From Paenibacillus harenae (GTDB lineage Bacteria > Bacillota > Bacilli > Paenibacillales > Paenibacillaceae), in NCBI RefSeq assembly GCF_030812415.1, contig NZ_JAUSST010000001.1:1-64000 (forward strand): a stretch of DNA of 64,000 bases. The letters are read 5' to 3'. Positions 1 through 11,047 of the stretch are shown here, one piece after another (the stretch's first letter is position 1; the number at the start of each line of letters is the position of its first letter). The notes under the pieces were generated by a model. That model was not told the DNA's origin, did not search any database, and saw nothing but the letters and a program-made list of their open reading frames with translations. Position numbers and translations under genes: made by a program.

Positions 1-166
1 AGCACCAAGCTTTCATCGTGAGGCCACTTGCCCGATAGTCAGCGATACGTGTGTGCCAATCTTGTCTGCGTTGTTCTTTGGCATTCATGAGTTACTCTCC
101 GTATTCAGGTTAATCTCATGATCTCATAGTTAGGTTAGTAGTTGAAGGTGTGGAGAGTTTGACGCT
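1..166 (-). mobile_element. IS66-family element, left end (partial)
   Basis: Reverse complement of this stretch matches 26407-26572 with only a handful of differences. It contains the 5' end of a small IS66 TnpA-type ORF on the minus strand (start codon at 88, running off the window at 1; protein begins MNAKEQRRQDWHTRIADYRA), plus its leader. IS66 ends normally begin GTAAGCG. Here the terminal GTA is missing: the end stops at GACGCT (166) and runs straight into a hairpin, so the tip is eroded. Confidence 0.85.
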
Positions 167-217
167 AAAAAAGCTCTATCTCCGTTCATCTTTGATGAAC
201 GGAGATAGAGCTTTTTT
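167..217. terminator. Perfect 24-bp stem hairpin, bidirectional terminator
   Basis: AAAAAAGCTCTATCTCCGTT... (167-190) pairs without mismatch with 194-217 across a 3-nt TTT loop. The A-run on one side and T-run on the other allow intrinsic termination in both directions. It isolates the operon at 321 from whatever lies to the left and abuts the broken IS66 tip. Confidence 0.85.
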
Positions 218-243
218 ATGAAAGGTAAACATAAAAAAACAGT

Positions 244-294
244 TTGACATATTTATTAGTAATGATTACTATTAACTATTAGTAATCATTACTA
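244..294 (+). promoter_or_regulatory. Promoter with double Fur-family (Zur/Fur-like) operator
   Basis: A -35 TTGACA (244-249) and -10 TACTAT (267-272) are 17 bp apart. Two 7-1-7 inverted repeats, TAGTAATGATTACTA (257-271) and TAGTAATCATTACTA (280-294), cover the -10 and the start region. Each matches 12 of 14 fixed positions of the Bacillus Zur box (TCGTAATNATTACGA) and 10 of 14 of the Fur box (TGATAATNATTATCA). Metal-dependent repression is strongly implied; which Fur-family protein binds is inference. Confidence 0.85.
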
Positions 295-320
295 TTATTC
301 GAAAGAAGGGGCCCATTGAA

Positions 321-1352
321 ATGTCTAGAACTAAAATGAAGGTCAGCTTATTGGTTATAGCGGGAATGGCCATGTTGGCAGCATGCAGCAATAACACAAG
401 TAATAATAAGGGGGATGTGTCTAGCCCCGCTCCAACGGAAACGATAGAACCAACAATCCTGCCTGCTTCTGAGGCAGTATTTAAACCGATTACTATAGAA
501 GACGATACTGGTGAAGCACTTGTGTTTAATAAGCCGGTTGAGAAGGTTGCTTGCGTCGTCTCGCTATGCGTTGACGTTCTTATTGAACTGGGGATGGAGC
601 CGATTGCGATAGCTGAGAGCGGGGTTCGTACCATCGCAACCTCGCCAGAGTTTTTCGGAAGTAAGGGTGAGTCTATTCCTTCCATCGGCGGAAGCTTTTT
701 TGAACCAAGTATTGAGGATCTCGTAACTGCAGAGCCTGATTTGGTCATAGGATTGAAGGGAGTACACGATTCGTTGCGGGAAGGATTGAAAGGAGTCGTC
801 CCTCTAGTCCTTTCTAATCCTAGTAACTATATGGAATCTATCGCTTTTCTCGAAACTATCGGGAAACTGACAGGAAAAACGTTGGAAGCTGAAGAAGCAA
901 AGCAGCGCTTCTTAGACAAACTGAACGATGCCATGGTGAAGGCTCCTAAGAATAAGAAAGCATTGATTATTTTCGGATCAGACGTGAATTTCTCAGTAGT
1001 AACTGGATCCGGGCTTGGCGGTACGGTAATGAAAGAAATTTCAAACTATCCTTGGAAGGTAGAGAAGCCGGAGGACGATCCATACGGTGAAGGCAGTGTT
1101 CCATACTCGTTAGAGAAGTTGCTGGTCGAAAATCCCGATGTCATTTTTGTTGAAAGCTATTCTTTCAGTCCAGGTACGAAACCGATTTCCGAGCAACTTG
1201 CGGCTTCCCCCATCTGGAGCAAATTGAAGGCAGTTCAGAACCAACAAGTACATGAGGTTCGCTCTCCGATATGGGGAGATGGCAGAGGGACACGCTCGTT
1301 AGGAATTATGTTGGATGAATCGCTTGCCATTATGTATCCGGACTTATTCTAG
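321..1352 (+). CDS. Lipoprotein metallophore-binding protein (FecB/FepB family)
   Basis: Extracytoplasmic solute-binding lipoprotein of an iron-siderophore-type ABC importer, 343 aa. The N terminus is a type II signal peptide with lipobox LAAC, then a Ser/Thr/Pro-rich linker (SSPAPTETIEPT). The body has the two-lobed PBP-2 features: a PVEKVACVV segment opening the fold and EPDLVIGL and NPDVIFVES strands. A GAAGGGG-type ribosome site lies about 10 nt before the ATG. First gene of an operon with two FecCD permeases and an MFS exporter, behind a double Fur-family operator. The ligand is probably a ferric siderophore, but a zinc or other metal chelate is possible given the Zur-like operator. Confidence 0.9.
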   Translation: MSRTKMKVSLLVIAGMAMLAACSNNTSNNKGDVSSPAPTETIEPTILPASEAVFKPITIEDDTGEALVFNKPVEKVACVVSLCVDVLIELGMEPIAIAESGVRTIATSPEFFGSKGESIPSIGGSFFEPSIEDLVTAEPDLVIGLKGVHDSLREGLKGVVPLVLSNPSNYMESIAFLETIGKLTGKTLEAEEAKQRFLDKLNDAMVKAPKNKKALIIFGSDVNFSVVTGSGLGGTVMKEISNYPWKVEKPEDDPYGEGSVPYSLEKLLVENPDVIFVESYSFSPGTKPISEQLAASPIWSKLKAVQNQQVHEVRSPIWGDGRGTRSLGIMLDESLAIMYPDLF

Positions 1353-1366
1353 GAGGAACTACATCC

Positions 1367-2395
1367 ATGATGAATAAACCTCATTCAGCTTTAGCCGGAA
1401 GAAGAATACTTCTTCCGGTTTTTATTTTATTATTCGTACTTGCAGGCGTGTTCGCCGTCAGTATGAAATTTGGTACTCCCACTATGACTATGCACGGACT
1501 TTTCGACGTTTTATTGACCGGCGGCGGGGAGGAGCTTGGCCGAATGATTGTCAGGGAAATACGCCTTCCCCGATTTCTGCTGGGATTATTGGTCGGAGCT
1601 ATGCTCGCGGCTTCCGGCACCCTGATGCAAGGAGCGATGAACAATCGACTAGCCGGTCCCGAACTGCTTGGCATATCGGCCGGTGCATCATTGACAATGG
1701 CATCGATTACTGTATTCCATATGCCGATTGCATTTCAATTTCATCCCTTATTTGGTTTAACGGGAGGTCTAGCAGGAGGAGCTGCAGTTGTACTTTCGTC
1801 AAGAGGAAGCAAAGGGGCAACGGGTATGTTGCTAATGGGTATGTCCGTTACCGCAATTCTAAACGGCCTATTAATCGTGCTGATTGCCCTGGGGACAAGT
1901 AACGATGTGAACTTGCTCTACACCTACTTGCTCGGTTCGTTGGCCAATAGAAGTTGGGAGCATGTCGACAGAATGCTGCCTTGGTTTTTGGTGATGCTGC
2001 CCGTGGCGATGTTTTTCACGCGAGCGATCAACCTGCTTCAACTTGGCGATGATACTGCCTCCGGGCTAGGACTGAAAGTCGATCGAACACGAATCGTGAT
2101 TTTGATCGTCTGTGCGGGGCTCGTTGCGATTTCCGTGGCGCAATGTGGACCAATCGGTTATATTTCCTTACTTGCACCACATTTGACTCGTCTTTTTCTC
2201 CGGTCTTCCGATGCTCGCTTCGTTCTACCCCTATCGGCATTATGCGGTGCGGTAATGCTCACAGCTGCGGACCAGATCGCCCGCCTCCTGCTTTCACCGC
2301 TGGAAATCCCCGTGGGGGTTTGGACAACCTTGGTTGGGGGCTCTCTATTTCTGATTTTTTTACAAAGACACAGAGGGGGCAGTATCCATGGATGA
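1367..2395 (+). CDS. FecCD-family ABC transporter permease 1
   Basis: Membrane subunit of a BtuCD/FecCD-type importer, 342 aa, about 10 hydrophobic helices. Family hallmarks are visible: REIRLPRFLLGLLVGAMLA near the N terminus, the GPELLGISAGAS segment, and GPIGYISLLAPHLTR, which includes the coupling helix that contacts the ATPase. The start is 14 nt after the binding-protein stop with TAGGAGG overlapping that stop. It should form a heterodimer with the next gene product. No ATPase is encoded in the operon. Confidence 0.92.
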   Translation: MMNKPHSALAGRRILLPVFILLFVLAGVFAVSMKFGTPTMTMHGLFDVLLTGGGEELGRMIVREIRLPRFLLGLLVGAMLAASGTLMQGAMNNRLAGPELLGISAGASLTMASITVFHMPIAFQFHPLFGLTGGLAGGAAVVLSSRGSKGATGMLLMGMSVTAILNGLLIVLIALGTSNDVNLLYTYLLGSLANRSWEHVDRMLPWFLVMLPVAMFFTRAINLLQLGDDTASGLGLKVDRTRIVILIVCAGLVAISVAQCGPIGYISLLAPHLTRLFLRSSDARFVLPLSALCGAVMLTAADQIARLLLSPLEIPVGVWTTLVGGSLFLIFLQRHRGGSIHG

Positions 2396-3446
2396 GTTAC
2401 CACGAAAAAAGGCTATGTCCATCAAGGTAAGATTCCAGATGACAATAGGGATATTGCTGATTGCTCTTGCGGCTTTCGTCATTTTACATCTTGCATTTGG
2501 AAGAACGATGATGTCATTAGAAGAAGTATTGAAGGCTATACTCAATTCTTCAGAGGATAGAGGTCGGCATCATATCGTTTGGAACCTGCGACTTCCAAGG
2601 GTGCTAATCGCAATTGCGTCGGGGTTGATGCTTGGTTTGGCCGGGGCTATTCTTCAAGTCATCATGCGTAACCCTCTGGCAGAGCCGGGTCTGATTGGTG
2701 CTTCCGCAGGTTCGGTTCTGTTCGTAGTACTTTGGATGCTGTACGTGTCAGGAGATATGTCAACCAATGCGATGCTTCCGTTCGTTGCTCTTCTTGGCGG
2801 GGTTATAACAGTGGGTGGTATTTATTTTCTCAATGGAACAAACGGTAATAACAACTTGCGATTGGTGTTGACGGGAGTCATCGTGACTTCTATCCTTCAA
2901 TCAGCAACTTCGTTACTGCTGCTGAAAAGCCAGGATGGACTTGCATCCATATTGTTATGGAATTTCGGATCCTTGAATGGCAGGGTTTGGGCTCAATGGA
3001 ATAACGTCTGGCCTTGGGCGCTAGTGCTGTTTTTACTATCTATGTTGCTAGCTCGTAAAGCGGCCCTCTTGCAATTGGGAGATTCGATAGCTGCGGGACT
3101 CGGGCTTCCGGTTAATCGCACGCGGCTGATGCTGCTGCTCATCGCGGCAGCTCTGACCGCGGCATCTGTGTCCGTAGTCGGCGCAATCGGGTTTATCGGG
3201 TTAATCGGTCCTCATATTGCGGGTTTATTGATTGGCCGCAATCCCGTATATCTGTTCCCGGCGAGCGCCTTGTTCTCCGCTGTGCTGTTAGTTGCTGCAG
3301 ATTGGATAGGCCAAAGTATATCTGTGAACTTTTACCTTCCCGGCATGGAGCATCACGTAACAACATTGCCGGTTGGGGCAGTAACAACATTAATGGGTGC
3401 ACCGTTTTTTATATTTTTACTCCGCAGAACTTTGGTAAAGAAGTGA
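2388..3446 (+). CDS. FecCD-family ABC transporter permease 2
   Basis: Second permease half, 352 aa, overlapping the preceding gene by 8 nt, a sign of translational coupling. It carries the same hallmarks: NLRLPRVLIAIASGLMLGLA, NPLAEPGLIGASAGS, and GAIGFIGLIGPHIAGLLIG with the coupling helix. A GAGGGGG site precedes the ATG. Systems of this layout (as in Bacillus FeuBC) borrow a shared ATPase encoded elsewhere such as YusV, which explains the missing FecE-type gene. Export of the same metallophore may fall to the MFS gene that follows. Confidence 0.92.
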   Translation: MDELPRKKAMSIKVRFQMTIGILLIALAAFVILHLAFGRTMMSLEEVLKAILNSSEDRGRHHIVWNLRLPRVLIAIASGLMLGLAGAILQVIMRNPLAEPGLIGASAGSVLFVVLWMLYVSGDMSTNAMLPFVALLGGVITVGGIYFLNGTNGNNNLRLVLTGVIVTSILQSATSLLLLKSQDGLASILLWNFGSLNGRVWAQWNNVWPWALVLFLLSMLLARKAALLQLGDSIAAGLGLPVNRTRLMLLLIAAALTAASVSVVGAIGFIGLIGPHIAGLLIGRNPVYLFPASALFSAVLLVAADWIGQSISVNFYLPGMEHHVTTLPVGAVTTLMGAPFFIFLLRRTLVKK

Positions 3447-3447
3447 G

Positions 3448-4755
3448 GTGTCGATTAGATTGTTTAACAAGGGTATACCGCTTTGGACAATTCACAACTT
3501 CAGAAGGTATTACATGTTTAATTTATTGAGCTATCTGGGTTCCGGAATATCGATGGTGGCACTCCCGTTTTATATTTATGAACAGACCTTGTCACCGATT
3601 TATACATCGCTTGTAGCGGCAAGTTCCAGCACGCCGTACTTATTGTTCGGCCTATTCGCTGGTGTATTAGCTGATAACGGCAATCGGAAACGGATCATGA
3701 TCGGCTGCAATTTATTTTGCGCCGCCGTACTTGCCAGCGTGCCAGCCACCGCTTTGTTAATGGGTTATACATCGCCACTCCAGTTACTCGTGGTATCATT
3801 CCTGGTTGCAACAGCCTTTGTTGGTATGGATTCGGCTAGCCATGGCGCGCTGCTTCAATTAGTGGGAAGGCAGAATCTCGTCGCTGCTAACAGTCTTTTA
3901 ATCTCTTCGGATACGGTCATCCGAATTGCGAGCCCGGTAATTACAGGAGTTATCATCACTACTTTCGGTGCTGAAAGGGCGATTGCTGTAACGGCAAGCT
4001 GCTATTTGATCGCTGCATTGCTCGTTTGGTCCATCAAGCAATCGCTTCTAGTGGCGCAATCTACGAATGTTGGTGGGATCAAGCCTAAACTGTTTTACAA
4101 ATTAAGAACTGATATAGGCGAAGGCCTGTCCTACATTTGGTCTCAGCCGCTTATTCGCAGCTTGACGCTGATCGGATTCGGGAACAGCTTTGTAGGCGGA
4201 ATGGTAACTGGTTTAATCGTCGTATTCGGAGCGCAAGTGCTCGGTTTTGCCGATGACGCGCCGCAGCTCGGGGTATTAATCACTTGCGGCTCGTTAGGTG
4301 CCTTGCTGGCAAGCATGAGCCTGCCTACGCTCCGCAGACGATTCAAGCCGGGCAGAATCACAATTATTGGACTAGCATTGAATGGGGTATCGCTGCTTGG
4401 TTTCTCTCTGAGCAGCCAGATGACGGCTGTCTCGTTATTTTATTTGTTCTGGAATTTAAGCAGCACGCTGATCATTATTAACGGAATTACATTGAGGCAG
4501 CAGTTGACACCCGACCATCTTCAGGGCCGGGTTCATGCAAGCAGCCGCATGATCGCATATGGCGGATCGCCGTTTGGATCAATGCTGGGAGGAATGACGG
4601 CAGCGGGGTTAGGCGTGCAATCTGCCTATATGTTCATGTCTATATTAATGATCATATTGTTTGTCATTGCACTTCTAACGCCTCTGCGCAGCTATATTAT
4701 CCATTCTGATTCAAAATCGCAAGAGGCTTTGCAAAATGATCATTCTTCGTTATAA
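3448..4755 (+). CDS. MFS transporter, EntS/MFS_3-type exporter
   Basis: A 12-helix major facilitator of about 435 aa in the MFS_3 (enterobactin exporter) class. Visible features: FNLLSYLGSGISMVALPFYI in helix 1 and the loop motif GVLADNGNRKRIMIGCN between helices 2 and 3. It begins 1 nt after the permease stop, with GAGGTG overlapping; start is GTG 3448 or TTG 3460. Placement in a metallophore uptake operon suggests export of the chelator or its precursor. A drug-efflux role cannot be excluded. Confidence 0.85.
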   Translation: MSIRLFNKGIPLWTIHNFRRYYMFNLLSYLGSGISMVALPFYIYEQTLSPIYTSLVAASSSTPYLLFGLFAGVLADNGNRKRIMIGCNLFCAAVLASVPATALLMGYTSPLQLLVVSFLVATAFVGMDSASHGALLQLVGRQNLVAANSLLISSDTVIRIASPVITGVIITTFGAERAIAVTASCYLIAALLVWSIKQSLLVAQSTNVGGIKPKLFYKLRTDIGEGLSYIWSQPLIRSLTLIGFGNSFVGGMVTGLIVVFGAQVLGFADDAPQLGVLITCGSLGALLASMSLPTLRRRFKPGRITIIGLALNGVSLLGFSLSSQMTAVSLFYLFWNLSSTLIIINGITLRQQLTPDHLQGRVHASSRMIAYGGSPFGSMLGGMTAAGLGVQSAYMFMSILMIILFVIALLTPLRSYIIHSDSKSQEALQNDHSSL

Positions 4756-4759
4756 TTAA

Positions 4760-4774
4760 ACGTAACTATTACGA
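4760..4774. promoter_or_regulatory. Zur-like operator upstream of the AAA gene
   Basis: ACGTAACTATTACGA has arms CGTAA and TTACG around a central CTA and matches 12 of 14 fixed positions of the Zur box. It lies 5 nt after the MFS stop and about 50 nt before the AAA ATPase start. No -35/-10 pair around it is convincing, so regulation is a hypothesis. Confidence 0.5.
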
Positions 4775-4825
4775 TTAAAAATAAATTACCGCCATTGCGC
4801 CGCACATGATAGGAGCCTAAAACCA

Positions 4826-5635
4826 ATGTCCAATAAAAATGCAAACTCTCGGCTTCCACGAGCAAAAGGAATAGAAATGGCAACGTATTATGCGCCAAAA
4901 GACTGCGTAAAAAAGGTTAAGCGTATTGTTCTTCCCCCAATGAATCGACAAATTGTCGAAGAGTTCCTTGTTATCCTTGGCATGAAAGAAAGATTTATCC
5001 AATATGATGTACCGATTCCTAACAAAGTTGTTATGTACGGGCCGCCTGGAACTGGTAAAACGTTAACTGCGTTTTATATTGCGACGCGGCTGGAGGTACC
5101 GCTTCTACTTGTTCGATTGGATGCGATCATCCATAGTCACCTTGGCGAGACAGCAAGTAATGTTCGAAAAATATTCGAATATTCGAAGGCTATGCCATGT
5201 GTATTGTTTCTTGATGAATTCGATGCGATCGCTCGGACTCGTGAAAATAATGATGAAGTGAAAGAAATGGCAAGAGTAGTGAATACTTTGCTTCAATGCT
5301 TGGATGAATTCGAAGGAGAGAGCATTCTCATCGCAGCAACTAACCTTCAAGAAGAACTGGATAATGCTATATGGCGTCGATTTGATACGAAAATGACTTA
5401 TAGCTTGCCAGACGAAGACAGCAGAAATGAATATATAAAATTGTTAATCGGCGATTTCGAGCAAAAGGGGGACATTCTTAACACGACATCGGAGTTATTG
5501 GAGGAATGTAGTTTTGCCGATATAGAACAAATTATTCTTAAGGCAAAGCGCAAAGCAATTATCGAAGACAGTCCCCTTTGCCCAACGCACATTGATATTG
5601 CATTCAAAGAGTACATGCCTAGACTTAGGGAGTAA
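4826..5635 (+). CDS. AAA-family ATPase (orphan)
   Basis: A compact 269-aa AAA protein. Walker A GPPGTGKT is at residues 72-79, Walker B VLFLDEFDA at 126-134, sensor 1 ATN at 171-173 and a likely arginine finger pair RRFD at 184-187. A small helical lid domain fills the C terminus. There is no substrate-binding N domain beyond about 60 residues. Relatives of this size are often encoded beside a subtilisin-like protease; none is adjacent here (the subtilase at 15798-17384 is 10 kb away and secreted). The ribosome site GATAGGAGCC is good. A Zur-like box lies upstream. Substrate unknown. Confidence 0.85.
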   Translation: MSNKNANSRLPRAKGIEMATYYAPKDCVKKVKRIVLPPMNRQIVEEFLVILGMKERFIQYDVPIPNKVVMYGPPGTGKTLTAFYIATRLEVPLLLVRLDAIIHSHLGETASNVRKIFEYSKAMPCVLFLDEFDAIARTRENNDEVKEMARVVNTLLQCLDEFEGESILIAATNLQEELDNAIWRRFDTKMTYSLPDEDSRNEYIKLLIGDFEQKGDILNTTSELLEECSFADIEQIILKAKRKAIIEDSPLCPTHIDIAFKEYMPRLRE

Positions 5636-5837
5636 ATTCAGCGGTATTTAGCAAAAGCCGCAGAAATGATATCAAACGAATTGGTACAGGAAATACAGAA
5701 GTATGTTAAAGGTAAGCATCTTTCTCCGAAAATGACCGTTGGAGCAAGCTGGCAGCAGCGGAAAATTTGCGTCTGCGGACTATCTGCAGACGATGCCGAT
5801 TGGATTTGCCTTGCCAATCTTGTTTCCGACGATTAGA
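5636..5837 (+). pseudogene. Remnant coding fragment after the AAA gene
   Basis: In frame with the AAA gene after its stop, an open stretch reads YLAKAAEMISNELVQEIQKY VKG and continues to a stop at 5837. The segment ELVQEIQKYVKG resembles the start of the small CD3324/Mor-like helix-turn-helix proteins, but the rest does not fit. I read it as a decayed fragment with no usable start. The rest of 5838-5893 is leader for the next gene. Confidence 0.25.
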
Positions 5838-5893
5838 ATACAATTATTGGCTTTGGAACGGGCCTAATCCGAGGAACGGAGAAGTGAAATTTT

Positions 5894-6256
5894 ATGGTCA
5901 TATGGGGTGTTATTCTCGTAGCGCTTGTTGCCTTGGAGCATATCTATATCCTTATTCTGGAGATGTTTCTATGGACCAAGCCGCGGGCCATGCGAATCTT
6001 CGGCACGACGAAGTCGTTCGCGGAGCAAACCAAATCGTTGGCGGCCAATCAAGGGCTTTACAACGGTTTTCTGGCGGCTGGTTTAGCATGGGGACTGCTG
6101 CATCCGGATGTCCTATTCGGACGGCAGATCCAATTGTTTTTCCTAGCCTGCGTGCTCGTTGCGGCGGTCTTCGGAGGTTTGACGGCGAAGCGGTCGATTC
6201 TCGTCACCCAGGGACTCCCGGCACTTATTGCGCTAATCGTTGTTCTTCTGACATAG
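5894..6256 (+). CDS. DUF1304 family membrane protein
   Basis: A 120-aa integral membrane protein of four helices. Family features include VALEHIYILILEMFLW at the N terminus with a conserved His-Glu pair, GLYNGFLAAGL in the middle and a polar GGLTAKRSI turn before the last helix. GGAGAAG precedes the ATG by about 8 nt. It stands alone, followed by a strong terminator. Function of the family is unknown. Confidence 0.8.
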   Translation: MVIWGVILVALVALEHIYILILEMFLWTKPRAMRIFGTTKSFAEQTKSLAANQGLYNGFLAAGLAWGLLHPDVLFGRQIQLFFLACVLVAAVFGGLTAKRSILVTQGLPALIALIVVLLT

Positions 6257-6271
6257 TACCTACGCCGATCT

Positions 6272-6305
6272 AAAAACCGCGCAGCTTATAGGCTGCGCGG
6301 TTTTT
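6272..6305. terminator. Rho-independent terminator after DUF1304 gene
   Basis: AAAAACCGCGCAGC and GCTGCGCGGTTTTT are a perfect inverted repeat around TTATAG, with A- and T-runs on the two sides, so it can act in both directions. Confidence 0.9.
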
Positions 6306-6702
6306 AGAGTTTATTCGATCCAATCTGGTCACAATCCTTAGAAAACGTGAGCATTTTAGGAGTAAAGTGATTCACCGTAGATAGGGATTAGCTTAAAAAG
6401 AACCCGATGTAACTTCAGGATTTCCAGGGTTGCATAGGACCGCTAGGGAACTATGCAGCAAATGGAATTCGGCTCGGACCATGGTTTTTGATGTGACAAC
6501 GATGGCGGGAAATCAAAAAAGAACCTATGCAGATTTATCAGGTTCTTTTTATTGTATATAAACAGACACGATGGTATAATCAGATTGCGATTGCATTGAG
6601 TTACTTAGACATAACTGATGCATCTTACACTTTAAATGTACCATGCCGGTAAACTCTTGTCAAATGTTTTTTTCTCAAATTAATGGATAGGAGAGATGTT
6701 GA
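6306..6702. other. Intergenic region before rph: repeat, hairpin, leader
   Basis: No gene seen. It holds a repeat copy (6329-6392) shared with 40307-40371, and a hairpin AAAAAGAACCT...AGGTTCTTTTT at 6515-6550 that can terminate in both directions. The remaining 150 nt before the ATG are AT-rich. I looked for the palindromic rifamycin-associated element known upstream of actinobacterial inactivation genes and did not see one. Confidence 0.6.
6329..6392 (+). repeat. Dispersed repeat copy 1 (pair with 40307-40371)
   Basis: The stretch around CTTAGAAAACGTGAGCATTT and GTAAAGTGATTCACCGTAGA aligns with 40307-40371 at roughly three quarters identity over 65 bp. Both are orphan intergenic pieces. Probably remnants of the same lost gene leader or insertion element. 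Confidence 0.5.
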
Positions 6703-9318
<2,616 letters not shown>

Positions 9319-9381
9319 GGGCTGAATGCATCAAGTAAGAGCCTTTGTCATATTAGTCGGCATTAAATGAAACTTGTCATG

Positions 9382-9416
9382 GATAAAAGGGCGGTTATCC
9401 TGTTCGTCCTTTTATC
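9382..9416. terminator. Stem-loop after rph
   Basis: GATAAAAGG (9382-9390) pairs with CCTTTTATC (9408-9416). The T-run is weak, so this may be an mRNA 3'-end stabiliser rather than a full terminator. Confidence 0.4.
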
Positions 9417-9510
9417 TATGAGAAGATTACTGTCGGGTGACAAAAACATAGTATCATTCAGTTTGCTGATCGTTTACTTAAATGTATAATGATTGTCTGA
9501 GGTGATGACA

Positions 9511-10083
9511 ATGGCAAGATCCAAAGAATTTGAAGTTAATGAAGTATTGGATAAAGCAATACAACTGTTTTGGACACAAGGATATGAGAAAACTTCAATG
9601 CAGGAATTAGTTGATTTTATGGGCATTCATCGGAGAAGTATCTATGATACGTTTGGGGATAAGCATGCCTTGTTTATGAAAGCTCTGGAACGGTATGAAG
9701 CTAAGCAAATTCAAAAAATGAGATTCCTCGTTGAAAAGAAAAAGCCGGTCAAGGAAATAATCCGAGAAGTATTCGAATCGACATTGAGAAATGAAGGAGA
9801 GCCGCTGGGATGTTTACTTGTGAACTCGGGTGTGGAATTGGGCGTATTAGATCCGGAGGTTGCATCCTTGGTTGAGGGAAGTTATTCCAAGACTGAAGAT
9901 TTTTTGAATCAACTTCTTCAGGAAGGGCAGCAAACCGGTGAAATCAGGGCAAACCTTGAAGCAAAAGTTATGTCCCGCTTTTTAACGAATGCCTGGTCGG
10001 GACTACGCACATTGGTTAAGACTACGACGGATCAACAAAAGCTAAAGGATATCGTTGATACGACGCTGGCTGTACTAGATTGA
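9511..10083 (+). CDS. TetR/AcrR-family regulator
   Basis: A 190-aa regulator starting MARSKEFEVNEVLDKAIQLF. The DNA-binding helix-turn-helix is TSMQELVDFMGIHRRSIYDT (about residues 28-50), followed by FGDKHALFMKAL. The start at 9511 is chosen because GAGGTGATG lies 4-12 nt upstream. It sits just before two reductase transcription units that share an inverted-repeat operator (10205-10230 and 12113-12137), so it is the likely repressor of both. The ligand is probably a reactive or lipophilic small molecule, by analogy with reductase-controlling TetR proteins. Confidence 0.88.
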   Translation: MARSKEFEVNEVLDKAIQLFWTQGYEKTSMQELVDFMGIHRRSIYDTFGDKHALFMKALERYEAKQIQKMRFLVEKKKPVKEIIREVFESTLRNEGEPLGCLLVNSGVELGVLDPEVASLVEGSYSKTEDFLNQLLQEGQQTGEIRANLEAKVMSRFLTNAWSGLRTLVKTTTDQQKLKDIVDTTLAVLD

Positions 10084-10204
10084 ACGTGATAACTGGATCA
10101 TTTTCTAGGCATAGGTTGGATTTATTCCTTTCGAAAAAAAATTCTTTACCAATCGTTCTAGAAATGATAAAGTAAATGCAAGTTAGATCTGACTTTTTTT
10201 ATTC

Positions 10205-10230
10205 TTATTAGAATGATCGTTCTTTAATTA
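10205..10230. promoter_or_regulatory. Putative TetR operator upstream of first SDR
   Basis: TTATTAGAATGATCGTTC contains the near-perfect palindrome GAATGATCGTTC (10211-10222). The same block, TTATTAGAACGATCATTC, precedes the SDR at 12156. Shared sequence and position before two related genes support a common operator. Confidence 0.65.
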
Positions 10231-10270
10231 GATAACACACATGAAACTGAACTTTGGAGGAGAAATTAAT

Positions 10271-11023
10271 ATGAAGTACACCGTGATCACAGGAGCAAGC
10301 TCCGGCATTGGATATGAGACGGCATTGGCGTTTGCTGCACGTGGCAAAAACTTGGTTTTGGTAGCCAGAAGATTGGACAAATTAGAAGAGCTTAAATCGA
10401 CGATCCAAGATAACCATCCTGAGTTAGATGTTGTGATTCATTTAAGCGACCTATCGGTTACGCATCAAGCCTATAAACTGTATAACGATTTAAAGGAATA
10501 TCAAATCGAGACATGGATTAATAATGCAGGGCTTGGTGAAGGCTCTTTCGTAGCCGAGCAGAAACTGGAAAAAGTCGAAACCATGTTACGCGTTAACATC
10601 GAATCCTTGACCATTCTTTCAACACTGTATGTGCGAGATTATGCCGACGTAGAAGGAACTCAGTTAATTAACGTATCATCAGCACTCGGATATGTCATAG
10701 CTGTCGGTAGTGTTGCTTACTCTGCATCTAAATATTATGTGAGTGCCTTCACTGAAGGGCTTGCTAAAGAACTCGAATTGAAAGGCGCGAAAACAAAGGC
10801 GAAAATTCTAGCACCAGCCATAACGGAAACGGAATTCGTGAAAAAATCAATCGATGTCGAAGAATTTGATTATACAGCCAATATGCCTAAGTACCATACT
10901 GCCAAGCAGATGGCGAGCTTCATGCTTGATCTTTTTGATAGCAACGAAGTGGTGGGGATTGTAGACCAGAATTATGATTTCAATTTGAGAGGGCCAATCT
11001 ATCCGATCTTTGAAGGGCTGTAA
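10271..11023 (+). CDS. Short-chain dehydrogenase/reductase
   Basis: A 250-aa Rossmann-fold reductase. The cofactor motif TGASSGIG is near the N terminus, LVLVARR after strand 2 suggests NADP preference, NNAG marks strand 4 (residues about 85-88), and the catalytic Ser, Tyr and Lys fall in INVSSALGY and YSASKYY. The start ATG at 10271 has GGAGG 8 nt upstream. It is the first gene of a two-gene unit with the quinone-reductase-like gene 24 nt downstream, under the putative TetR operator. Substrate unknown. Confidence 0.88.
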   Translation: MKYTVITGASSGIGYETALAFAARGKNLVLVARRLDKLEELKSTIQDNHPELDVVIHLSDLSVTHQAYKLYNDLKEYQIETWINNAGLGEGSFVAEQKLEKVETMLRVNIESLTILSTLYVRDYADVEGTQLINVSSALGYVIAVGSVAYSASKYYVSAFTEGLAKELELKGAKTKAKILAPAITETEFVKKSIDVEEFDYTANMPKYHTAKQMASFMLDLFDSNEVVGIVDQNYDFNLRGPIYPIFEGL

Positions 11024-11047
11024 TAATTCATAGAAAGAGGATAAAAC

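Noticed and set aside
2143..2430. 95-aa frame inside permease 1
   Set aside because: Out-of-frame shadow of the FecCD permease gene, without its own ribosome site.
6400..6700. Rifamycin-associated element or attenuator upstream of rph
   Set aside because: No conserved palindrome of the known type was found, and no leader peptide with alternative hairpins is convincing.
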